Shown here: positions 12,131 to 22,600 of the stretch, in pieces
Layout: each line of letters opens with the position of its first letter
Numbering within the stretch: position 1 is the first letter of the stretch
NCBI RefSeq assembly: GCF_037042905.1
Contig: NC_087251.1
Coordinates: 36,264,501-36,328,500 of the forward strand
Direction of reading: 5' to 3'
Length of the DNA: 64,000 nucleotides
From: Lytechinus pictus
Taxonomy: Eukaryota; Echinodermata; Echinoidea; Temnopleuroida; Toxopneustidae
Notes under the pieces: model-generated
Database searches by the model: none
What the model was told of the DNA's origin: nothing
Seen by the model: the letters and a program-made list of their open reading frames with translations, nothing else
Program-made: the position numbers and the translations under genes

Positions 12131-13304
12131 GTTCTACCCTGGGCTAGGTCTTCAGAATCCTGTGAGTCCCACATCACTTCTGACTTGGTCCCTCCATCTG
12201 GTATGGGGACGTCCTGGTGGTCTCCTCTTTTCAAAGTCATTCCTGTAGGCCTTGACAAATATACTTTTATCTTGGACATCTCGAAAAATCAAGTTAAACT
12301 TGGGCATTTTAGACTTTGTGGACAATTTAGACTTGTGAAATGATAGTGTAAAAGAGAAGATAAGTGATGTACAGTAAGATCATATTAGGCATCAGAAATG
12401 TTAGGTTTGAATATGCATACTGCTGATCGGTATGAGTATATCATGTCAAGTACATAGGTATTCACTTGCTACACTGTGTACTTCTGACAAATTGGCAATA
12501 TCATGTATCCTCATGACTAGAGTATTTTTTAACTTCAATCATATTCATTTTATTATCCACTGTGTGAATATTCATTTTATGGAATTTGTATTGTGATTAT
12601 AGGACAACTCCCCTCCCCCAAGAGGGCATCTTTCCCAGGGCTTGTGCCTTCACATCCGTTTATCACATCTGGTCGGGCAATAGTGTAATCCAGCCATGCC
12701 CAACCATATTCTCGCAAGGTCGGGTCCAGTTTACCCAATGTTTTGTGAAAATTATAAGCTAAATATACATAAGGGTTGGATCAAATTGGACCTTTCTGGA
12801 ATTTAAGGGGCCCTTTTCTTGAATGGTCAAGTTATGTGGTTGCCCAACCACATACAATAACCCGATGTTGTGGCTCAAGTCCTTTCCCTGTGACTGGCTA
12901 GTTATCCTCAAAGGAGTTGTCCTTCGGGTGAGGTGTCCTCTAGGGAGACTTTCCCCCATGGAAACATTTCTCCATGGGAGGTGCTGACTGTGCTCCACTG
13001 GATTTTCATGTGGGGATTGCCTTGTTTGCTCGATAATGTGTAGTTTGTATAATTCATCTGAAATTACCTCATGACATGATGTTTTGATTTCGAGGTTTAT
13101 TTTTAATATTTAAATGTACTATCGTCTAGAATCATGCCTTATGTCATTCTATTCTTGACACATATAAATATTGCAATATAAACAAATTATATTCTGTATG
13201 TTGGGGAAAAAATAAATGGTTCACATTTATATGTCATAAATGGTGCAAACTGTCCTATTGATTTCATTCTTGTATCAAAGTAGTAAACCTGATGAGGTGT
13301 GATT

Positions 13305-13440
13305 TTCTTGGTCGGTAGAGTGGTGGTTTTGGCATTCAGTGACCTGGGTTTGATCACTCCTTTGTGCCAGATGGTAATAAGTATTTACTCTCATTACCCA
13401 GTCAATGAGAGAAGACCTTCAAGGGAAAGGTCACACAATG
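13305..13440 (+). mobile_element. Possible degenerate tRNA-derived SINE fragment
   Basis: GGTCGGTAGAGTGG near 13310 resembles a Pol III A box, and CTGGGTTTGATCACTCC, about 40 bp later, a B box. The rest is undiagnostic and no target duplication was found. Confidence 0.4.
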
Positions 13441-13674
13441 GTAATTTGTTTTTTCTAAAGGTTTGAATTATGTTTTATTTTCCCAGCCGTTTTTAACATG
13501 ACATGGTCCCACCTCTTGTAAAAATATTATTGTTTGATTAAACTTTTCTTAAATCTTTATTTCTAAGATAGCACCCAGATTTCTAAACGAAATAACAATT
13601 TAAATGTACTTTGGAATGTGGTGTATTCAGCATTTATGTTATGTTTCTTTTATCTTAATATATAATATAATGGA

Positions 13675-13720
13675 ATATTTGGAATGAGCTTTATATAATA
13701 TATAAAGCTCGTTCCAAATG
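13675..13720. repeat. Near-perfect hairpin
   Basis: TTTGGAATGAGCTTTATATA is followed at once by its near-complete inverse (ATATATAAAGCTCGTTCCAAA), giving a stem of about 20 bp with almost no loop. It is probably the collapsed remains of a MITE; function unknown. Confidence 0.7.
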
Positions 13721-13927
13721 TTGTAAAGCACCAGCTGTAATTTAAAACATTACAATGTGTGTTTTCTTAAAATCGGACACTAGTAAACGACAAACATATT
13801 ATCGTTTGTTTTAATATAAAAACTATATCTTTTATTATTAAACAAATATATAATATATTTTCCATACCTTTCTTTTGTTCTTTTCTTTCAATTTTCAGCA
13901 AATTTCCTACTCTATTTCAAATCTTTA

Positions 13928-14154
13928 CCGGGCCTAGTGGCTCAGTGGTATATTGTCCGCCTCATGAACGCGAGGTCGTGGGTTTGATACCCGGCCAAGT
14001 CATACCAAAGACTTCCAAAATTGGGACCTTCTGCCTTTTTGCAAGGCGCTCAGTGTTAAGATTGGAGAAGGGTAATAATTCATGCAGTGCCCGCTGGTAG
14101 AGCAGTTTCCACACTGAAGTTGCTACCTTGAGGAAAATAAAGTGTTATTATTAA
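13928..14154 (+). mobile_element. tRNA-derived SINE
   Basis: The head GGGCCTAGTGGCTCAGTGG contains a perfect Pol III A box (TGGCTCAGTGG, 13938-13948). The B box GGTTTGATACC is at 13981-13991, and the head ends CCCGGCC, which can pair with its start. About 150 bp of unrelated body follow and the element ends in a short ATTATT tail near 14145-14154. This is the classic layout of a tRNA SINE mobilised by a LINE with an ATT-type 3' end. Confidence 0.8.
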
Positions 14155-14626
14155 TCTCGAGCTTTCCTAATCCCTATAATATTAACTACTTTTGATATCC
14201 CTAATGGTCATTACTCAAATATTTATCCTTATACATAGCACTTTAATATACTGCGTGTTTAAGCAAAAAAATGCATTGTGTGATTTGAAGAAGGGATATA
14301 CTTGTTCATTTCCTCCCTTTTCGTCTTCGCCCCTTATAATCTTACTTTTGTCATGGAATATCAAATGTTTTGGTACATTAGATTAAATATTGACCCGGAA
14401 CTATTCTCATTCGATATGAACAATTCATGTGGTCATTAATTAAATCTTTATTTAATCAGATATTGATTTGTTATAGATGACTCAATGTTAGATCACCTTG
14501 AAATTCTTTATTTATTTTTCTTAGATGATGTTTTTTTTCACAAGATATTCCAAGGTTTTTAACAACGTGATTCCTTTATTATTGCTCTAATTATCATCAA
14601 ATATCCTTCTCTTTCTTATCTCCAGG

Positions 14627-14686
14627 CAGTGGCGTACCTAGGATTTTCCACAGGGGGGGCAAAATCGGCCGCCAAAAAATTTGACA

Positions 14687-14723
<37 letters not shown>

Positions 14724-14963
14724 TCTTCAATAAAAAAAATTTAGGTTTTCGTACCAGAAAAAAATTTGACAAGCAAAAAAAAAAAAAAAAGGTCTTCAGG
14801 CTCTTCAGGGGGGGCATTAAAGGTCTTCAAGTTCGTCAGGGGGGGCAAAAAAGGTCTTTTAAACTCGTCAGGGGGCAGGTATATGTCTTTTGTATGGGTT
14901 GTGGCTCGTCAGGGGGGGGGGCAGAGTGCCCCCTCTGCCCCCCCCCCCGTAGGTACGCTAGTG
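14627..14963. mobile_element. hAT-type MITE with 8-bp target duplication
   Basis: Ends CAGTGGCGTACCTAGG (14627) and the inverted GTAGGTACGCTAGTG (ending 14963). A perfect 8-bp duplication, TCTCCAGG, flanks it (14619-14626 and 14964-14971). The interior has A-runs, G-runs and repeated GGTCTTCAAG-type words. A related copy lies at about 62195-62492. The terminal CAGTG and the 8-bp duplication are hAT hallmarks. Confidence 0.85.
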
Positions 14964-15461
14964 TCTCCAGGCCAATTTTGCTTATTATCAAAAGTAAAAG
15001 TGATTCCCCCCCCCCGAAGTTTACCTTGGTAGTTTTGTTTCATTTTAGTTACGGAGTATACAGAAAGTGACGCAATACCTAGAGAACTCTATCATATCTT
15101 TTACACAGAAATAAACATATCATATTTGAAGAATAAATTTTCCACTATTTCTAAATCATATTTGTATGCGTCTGACTGTCTGACAAGTCGTTATAAAAGT
15201 AGAAACATTGATGAAATTAGACAATCTATATGGAATACTTCTGTTCATGCAGTAATGAGTAATTTTATCTAAAAAATTATATTCGTGCAAACATTCGGGT
15301 GACAAAATATAAAATGTATTAGCACTCAAGTATTCATGTATAGAAATAAAAAGCGTTCAGTAGGTGTGTGCTTTTTCATTCTTCCTGAAAATAATTAGAA
15401 ACCAGTAAAAACTAATATGCCTAAGTAATTTTTGAATACTCAAATCATAATTGTACTAGAC

Positions 15462-16926
15462 CACTGGCGTAAATCCCGGGGGGATGGGGGGATATATCCC
15501 CCCACTTTTCGAGGAGGGGGGGGATGGCCTGTACAAACATCCCCCCCCCCACTTTTTACGAATGAAATGAAAAAAAAAATCACAAGAGATAATTGTTTTA
15601 TTGGTGAAAATTCCTCCTAAAATACCGCTTAACAAATAAAACAAGATTGAATCATAAAATGCAAATAAAGAGCCAGTTCACCATTTCCAAACGAAATACT
15701 TATGTCCTTAATATAACATTGAAGAGAAACCCCCGTTTCTTCCAATGTTGGGGTCTTGGGAAGGGATTAAGATGGAATGTCAAAAAATTTGAATGTAATC
15801 TCTAATAAAACCATTAAACTATCATGGGGTAAAAATATAATAATATTGGAGGGGTATTTGCCATATGGACATACAGTGGCGTAACTACGGGGGGCATGGG
15901 AGGGCACATCCCCCCCCCCCCCCCCCCCCATCGGCTGTCCAAAAAAAAACGGGGAAAGGGGGGAAGGAGAAAAGAGGGAGAAAGGAAGAGAAGCGTAGTG
16001 GGAAAGAAGAAAATATTATTCATTATAATGTTATGTTACATTACATAAGAAACATTTTTATCATAACTTTATGAAAACATAATTTGCCCAGGGCCTACGT
16101 CTTCATTGTTCCTGGTGCTCGCATTGTCTGTTTAACGAGATATATAATCCTGTTGTACTAAAACATCCCGTTTTCAAGTCAATATAAACCAAACATATTT
16201 CCTAGCACTTGAGTTATCATTGTTTTATGTAGTGACATATGCTTCTTTTTCATGACTCAAAAGTGCATTGCCCCATGTTAAGGTCTTCGTATATATGAAA
16301 CATTTCCTGTCCGTGATTACGTTCGCATTAGTGGATTGGTGAGATATGTCTGCTCTTCATGAATTCCTAAAATCAGTCCTTAAAATGTCCCTTCTGATCT
16401 GAATATTAAAAAAAAATTCAGCTCGCGCTTCGCGCTCGCATCATTTGGTAAATGAAATACGTATGGTTTTAGTTAATTCCTACAAAGAAACCTTAGAATG
16501 CCCCACTTCAGGTCTGAATTATCTCAGTTTTCAGCTCGCGCTTCGCGCTCGCATTGTTTAGCGAGACAGGTACCTATCATGATTACACAAATTTGATTAT
16601 AATGTCCCTTTTTAGGTGTGAATATAAAAAATTTCAACTCGCGCTTCGCGCTCGCATTATTTGATCAGTGAGATACATGTCCGTTTAATGACATTGTCCT
16701 TAAAATGTCTCTATTAGGTCAGTATAACTGGCAACTGAGCGCGCTCACTAGCGCACTCACTCAGTGATTCAAAAATTTTGCTGGTACCACCCTAATGCCG
16801 TGACCCACGGTACGCCACTGTGGACATATCAATGACAATTCCTTGCATATCTAAAAACATGATTGCAAAAAAATGCCAAAATATTTCAGTCATCCCCCCA
16901 CCCATCAACACGGATTTACGCCAGTG
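15462..16926. mobile_element. hAT-type non-autonomous element (outer of a nest)
   Basis: Ends CACTGGCGTAAATCCCGGG (15462) and CGGATTTACGCCAGTG (ending 16926), with perfect 8-bp duplication TACTAGAC at 15454-15461 and 16927-16934. It is 1465 bp long because a second element (15874-16820) has inserted into it; without that it is about 0.5 kb. No transposase coding. Confidence 0.85.
15874..16820. mobile_element. hAT-type element nested in the previous one, with hairpin modules
   Basis: Ends CAGTGGCGTAACTACGGGG (15874) and CCCACGGTACGCCACTG (ending 16820), with perfect 8-bp duplication TGGACATA at 15866-15873 and 16821-16828. Three copies of CTCGCGCTTCGCGCTCGCAT occur near 16422, 16534 and 16638, about 105-110 bp apart. 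The same module builds the elements at 19759-21826 and 43120-46427. Confidence 0.87.
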
Positions 16927-17258
16927 TACTAGACCTATTGTGTTGCAGTAGACTTAATCAGTTTATTACTCGAAAGTTAAGATTGTAGGATACAGATTTT
17001 ATTGGCATACTGTATGATAGGATAGTACTTGTTTTTTATCCGCCTTCCCGTGATGGAAATTTCGGTCAGTTTGTACCACCTTTACAATAACCTTTATACC
17101 CAAATATCCTCATCTGGGACTTCAACAAATCGGTTTTTGGCAAAGGGGATTTGAAGGGGATTCCGCGTGCAACCCTCTCATGCATAGAGGTTTGCGGAAA
17201 TTTGGCAACTCTGATACTTTTGGCCTATCCAACTTTTGAAGCCTTCGTAGTAATTTAA

Positions 17259-17849
17259 AAGTCAAGTCCACCCCAGGAAAATGCTGACTTGAATAAATAG
17301 AGAAAAATCAAACTAGCATAGTGCTGAAAATTTCATCAAAATCGGATGTAAAATAAGAAAGTTATGACATTTTATAGTTTCGCTTATTTTTCACAAAACG
17401 GTGATATGCACAACTAGGTGAGTCAGTTGATGATGTCCTATACTCACTGTTTCTTTTGTTTTTTATTGTTTGAATTATACAATATTTCATTTTTTATAGA
17501 TTTGACAATAAGGACCAACTTGACTGAACCATATAGTATTAAACAATGCTAATTCCACATGTTCAGGGAGGAATTATCGTTGTATCACTTGACAATGAGG
17601 AGAAAATAAGAATATTTCATATTTCATATAATAAAATACAAAAGAAATAGTGAGTGGATGTCGTCATAGTCTCCTCATTTGCATACCAGCCAGGGTGTGC
17701 ATATAACTGTTTCGTGAAATTAAGCGAAACTTTAAAATGTCATAACTTTCTTGTTTTACATCCGATTTGGATGAAATTTTCTGTGTTATGCTTGTTGGAT
17801 TTTTCTCTTTTTATTCAAATCAATTTTTTGTTGAGGTGGACTTGTCCTA
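17259..17849. mobile_element. Long-TIR MITE, TTAA type
   Basis: The left arm from AAGTCAAGTCCACCCC and the right arm ending AGGTGGACTTGTCCT are inverted repeats over more than 100 bp, including ATCAAAATCGGATGTAAAA and its diverged inverse. TTAA precedes the left end; the right flank is mutated, but the partial copy at 27478-27785 ends TCCTTTAA. TTAA sites suggest piggyBac-type mobilisation. It makes up most of the 17260-17850 intergenic DNA. Confidence 0.65.
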
Positions 17850-18597
17850 AAAAAACACCACTTGTATATAGGTTTTTATTTTATACGATTAACGCATTTA
17901 TGGTTCTTTAATAGCGAAGACGGGTAGGCTTATTGCTAAACGAGGGGTAAACACGAACACGCCTCATCGTGGCGCCCTTTAAGTTCTAATTTGGAATAAT
18001 AGGTTTGGAATAATATGAATTGTGATTGTAAAAGTATTGATTTGATCATTTGAAAGAGGAAGAAAATAAATTATTATTTAAAAAATATAAAGGTTGCGAT
18101 AGACAAGTTCATGAAATAGTCCGTTTTCAGGACAGGTTGTTCCAGATAAAGCAAAGTTAACGAACGATTTGTGTCTTATATCTTTTGTATTATGGCATGC
18201 TACATGGGGTCCGGGGTGACCGCTCCCAGCCGTTTTTATTTTAAGTAGTGGAAAAGTCAAAAGTTGAGAATGAAAGGAAAAAGAAGTAAAATAAAAGAGG
18301 AAAATCTAAGAAGAATCTCAAAAGGAGAGGTCTTGATTTTGTAACTCATGCCCGGCCTTAATTCAATTGAGACAAAATTATCTTTATTTCTTCTTATATC
18401 CCTATCAAAATGATGCATGTATTGAGATGATGTTCATTCTAATGAATATCATTTAGATCAGTCGTTGGATAGCTTTTTAGAAGCAAAATAAAGATAACAT
18501 GCTTTATCTACAAGATCTATAAGGCCCGGCCCTATAATTTGTTAGAACTGCCAATACGGGTAGGCCTAGTATATGCAATCCAAATTTCATTTATAGG

Positions 18598-18740
18598 CAG
18601 GGGCCGCACGGTTTGGGGGGGGGGGAGCCTGAGATGACCATATAAAAAAAAAAAACACAATCCACATGTCATCTATAACAGACAAATTTTCGGGGGCAGC
18701 TAGGCACCACCCCCCCCCCCCCGGCGATTCCGCGGCCAGA
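18598..18740. mobile_element. G-rich MITE-like remnant
   Basis: CAGGGGCCGCACGGTTTGG at the left and GGCGATTCCGCGGCCAG at the right look like diverged hAT-type ends around G- and C-runs. No clear target duplication was found. Confidence 0.4.
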
Positions 18741-19123
18741 CTTACAACAAAGCTAACAAAACGATATCACGTGCTTCCTGGAAATTGGATTTCACGTTGA
18801 CAAAAAATAAACCAAGGAGAATGTCAAGATCAAGGACCATGACATGCATTCTTCTCGATCCACGTGCAGATGTTCATGGCCGAGCGCTCCAATATTATAG
18901 GGACCTGGGAACGAGTTTGAATAGAAAGTGTGGATGTGGAAGAAAAATTTGACAGGTAAAAAGGGGGGGGGGCTTACAAAATGAAGGTGATTAAATCACC
19001 TTCAGATTTGGTTAAATTTCTCGTATTTAGCATACAGGATTTTCAAGGACACGAAGAACCAGCTCTCTATGCATATCCCCGCTTCCCAGGGCCATGGCTA
19101 CAACGTAAAACTACGTAGAGTAA

Positions 19124-19206
19124 CTCTATATATACACTTGATCTTGTTTTGCACTCTAGTCCAAACAACTACACGTAGCACGTGTTCAATTCGTGCAATG
19201 ACGTCA
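19124..19206 (+). promoter_or_regulatory. Candidate promoter of HAO gene 2
   Basis: CTATATATACA at about 19126-19136 is a possible TATA box 245 bp before the start codon. An E-box CACGTG (19179-19184) and a CRE-like TGACGTCA (19199-19206) follow in the probable 5' leader. These are motif matches only. Confidence 0.4.
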
Positions 19207-19379
19207 TGAATTTGGCTGAGCTGCGCTGCCTTGCATACTACAAGGTCATGGGAGAACGTTTTTCAGAGATACTTTTAATAAAGACAAGTGGTGTTTCGCA
19301 GCTAGAAAGTTTAGCATCCCTTGTTCAATCGGGTACACATCATTTATATCTCTGTTGATAAAAACCGATATATCAAACA

Positions 19380-19600
19380 ATGGATACAATTGGAAATTCA
19401 ACAATATGCCGAAAGAAAACATGCGAAGCTGAAGATGAGGAATGCTGGCCATGTCAAGATCTATGCAAGCCAAATGTTGTCTGTTTACAAGACTTTGAGG
19501 AATATGCAAAGAAGAACATGACGAAAGAAATATTCGATTACTATGCAGGTGGATCTGGTACTGAACAGAGTGTGAGAGATAACCAAGAGGCATTCAAACG
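19380..19600 (+). CDS. HAO gene 2 exon 1 (Cys-rich N-terminus)
   Basis: The ATG at 19380 is the first in the frame that continues into the oxidase; donor GTGAGT at 19601. Encodes an extension including [14 protein letters not shown] and NVVC, then [20 protein letters not shown] and the [15 protein letters not shown] block. The family usually starts near [10 protein letters not shown], so the extension is unusual. Confidence 0.88.
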
Positions 19601-22600
19601 GTGAGTAGACCGGGGAGTATAGACAGTAGACACTCATTTTTTCTTCATTTATTTCCTTTTTACCAACAAACAAGTTTGCCAGACACAGTCAGCACGGCCA
19701 GCAAAATTCCCATTGCATAGCCAGGGGCGGAAATCTCTCCCAAAAGGTAGGGGGGACACAGGGGCGGATCCAGCCTTCGCCAATAGGGGGGGGGGGGGCG
19801 GAAATTTGTTTCAGCCATATTTTCCCCGATCGGCAACTCGGAGATGATTTTTGTTTGTTTCTTTGAAGGGGTAGTCCTCATTAGTCACTTCTTATAAATT
19901 AATATATAATATCATAATCCTTATTTATATGATGCGAGCGCGAAGCGCGAGCTAATTTTTTTGGAAATTTTATGTATTTTTCCCTAAAATTTGAACTGAT
20001 TCTGGGCAATGTTTGTTATCCTGAAAAAGATGTGTATGCGACTTAATAATTATTACAAACGCAAAGCGCGAGCAGAAATGAACTGATGGAAAAGATACCT
20101 GTAATTATTAAAGTAGCATTTAAAAATCAAATAATGCGAGCGCGAAGCTCGAGCTGAATTTTTTTTACATTTTCACCTAAAGAATGGAAATTCTAAGCAC
20201 TTTTTGTAACTCAAGCAGAATAGGTATATAAGTAAACAATTAATGCGAGCGCGAAGCGCGAGCGGAAAATTTCGAGATTTAGTCCTATAATATTTACTGA
20301 ACGAGACACTCTATTCATGTTTTGTAAATCCTGAAAAGGATGAGTATTAATAATGCGAGTGCAAAGCGCGAGCAGAAAATTTTTATATAAGTTTTGAACC
20401 GGTACCTGTTGAAAGGGTACCTGTAAGGACTGCTTGCACTTAGCCATGAAGGCGTTACATATTTCAACAATGAAAAAATGCGAGCTGAAAATTTTTGAAC
20501 TTTCTAAAGAAAGAATGGAACATTTTAATCAGTTTTTGTGTAATCGTAAACAGGAGCTATATAATTTAACGATTGATGCGAGCGGGAAGCGCGAGCAGAA
20601 TTTTTTTCGAGATTTAGACCTAAAAATGGCCACTCTGTTCATGTTTTGCAAATCATCGAAAGGATGAGTAATATGGGGTCTTTCTACATTAATAATGCGA
20701 GCACAAAGCGCGAGCAGAAAAATTTTGATATTGTGATCTGAAACTGGATAATGAATTAAATTAGAGAACAAGTTGAGTATCTGAATAAACATGCGCGAGC
20801 GTGTTTCATATTTATCTAGGCATTCTATATACAACTTTAATCATGAAAATCATGAAACTTTGATATTCAGATCTGAAAAAAAGAGTAAATTTCAGCTTCA
20901 TATTTCAAGCACTTTGTAGAAAAATTGTAAGGTGGATAAGGATCGCACTTAAAAAAGAGCTGATATTATTACTTTGAGTTTTGAAATAGGACCGGGACAT
21001 CCTTACGACATGTCATCATATTAGACTATCCTCCTATTCCTCTTGCTAAGCGCGAGATGAAACAAAAGGGACAATTTAATTATTAAATTAATATATTTAT
21101 TAATGCCTAATGAGGGCGCGAAATCTGATGATATCATGGCATAAAAACTGGACATTTCACTTTTGTGATTATGAATAGGATGCATCAGGTAATATATTTT
21201 TAACCATTAATGCGAGCGCAAATCGCGAGCTTAAAGTTTTGATAAACTGTCATGAAAAGGGGATTTTAAGTAGTTTGTTGTATAATCAATATTGAAACAT
21301 TTATATAACTCGCCAATCAAAATGCGAGCGTGCAGCGCGCTAGCTGTTACGTCTTAACAATCAGACCTGTAAACTTTAGTGAATACACGAAAATAATAAG
21401 TACCTGATAAATCAAAATTTGCGAGCGCGCAGCGCAAGCAGCAAATGTTAACATTCAGACCATAAAACTAGCATTTTTACAGAGCACTTTTTAAAAACCA
21501 ATTTGTAAATTACACAAAATAATGAAAGTTCGATTTCCGAGGTGAAATATGTTTTGTATATTGACTTCCAAACTTGATATTCGAACTCCATATTGAACAA
21601 GATATGTAAATCACCTATCAGGCAATGCGAGCGCGAAGCGCGAGCGAAAATTTTATATAGTGGCACGAAAGATTCTTTTTATTTTCCAAGTCTTCCCCTC
21701 ATCTTAGTTTATGCTCTCGTCGTCCTCTTCTTTTTCTCCTCTCTTTTCCCTCCTTTTTCCTTCTTTCTTTTCCTTTTTTTTTCTCCACCAAGAGGGGTTG
21801 GGGGCGGACCCCTGGATCCGCCTATGGGGACAAGGGGCGGGAAAATTTGACAAGCAAAAAAAAAGGTTATCATCGCCAAAGTAAGGTCATCTCGTCCCAA
21901 AATACATGTTTTATTTCGATTTAGAATGATGTATTTCTTACCATCATAAAAGACAAAAAAATAATAGGGGGGACATTTGATATTGTGTACCCCCTACTAT
22001 TTTGAGTAGGGGGGCACGTCCCCCCTGTCCCCCCTGTCCCCCCTGGGATTTCCGCCCATGTGCATAGCCAATAGTACGTATGAAAATACTGAAATAGACT
22101 AAGGGGTACGTGTTGCAAGAAAACATTTGCAATCAATTACAAAATTTCAGTTGCAAATCTACAAGTGATAGATCAATCACGAGTAGATTCACTCTTGTCG
22201 ATGTAAATAAAGAGCAGACCTGTAATAAATTGATGTCGGGTCCTAAAATTGACTTGCAGTCAATGGAAAGTAATTCTTGCAACATCCCGTACCGTAAGAG
22301 TAGGTCTTTATACATAAATTTTGTGGGTAATTTTTTTTTTCATTTGTGGGGGCCGAAGTGCGTTTTTACATTTGTGGGTGTATCATTCTCCCGGGAGAGG
22401 AGTATATATTTATGTCAATTTTGGTTTATGTAATTGTGAAATAAAAAAAAAATGTTAACGACATTGCTACCAAACTAAAGTGAAAAAGAGGAAAATCATT
22501 AAGTTATACTTATCGACGTTGACGAATAGTCCTATAAGTGTATGGAAAAGGCAAGCAAGGCGATGTTGCGATATGCCCCCTATTATATCTAATACATCTC

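Noticed and set aside
13305-13440. A functional tRNA gene
   Set aside because: A- and B-box-like words are present, but no cloverleaf can be closed; at best a SINE fragment.
14681-15070. A Lys-rich coding gene of 129 codons
   Set aside because: It reads through A-runs and G-runs of a hAT-type MITE bounded by an 8-bp target duplication.
19900-21700. CRISPR-like spaced repeats (about 19-bp core, about 110-bp spacing)
   Set aside because: Eukaryotic sequence, spacers are diverged relatives of one another and are shared with the copy at 43120-46427; no cas genes.
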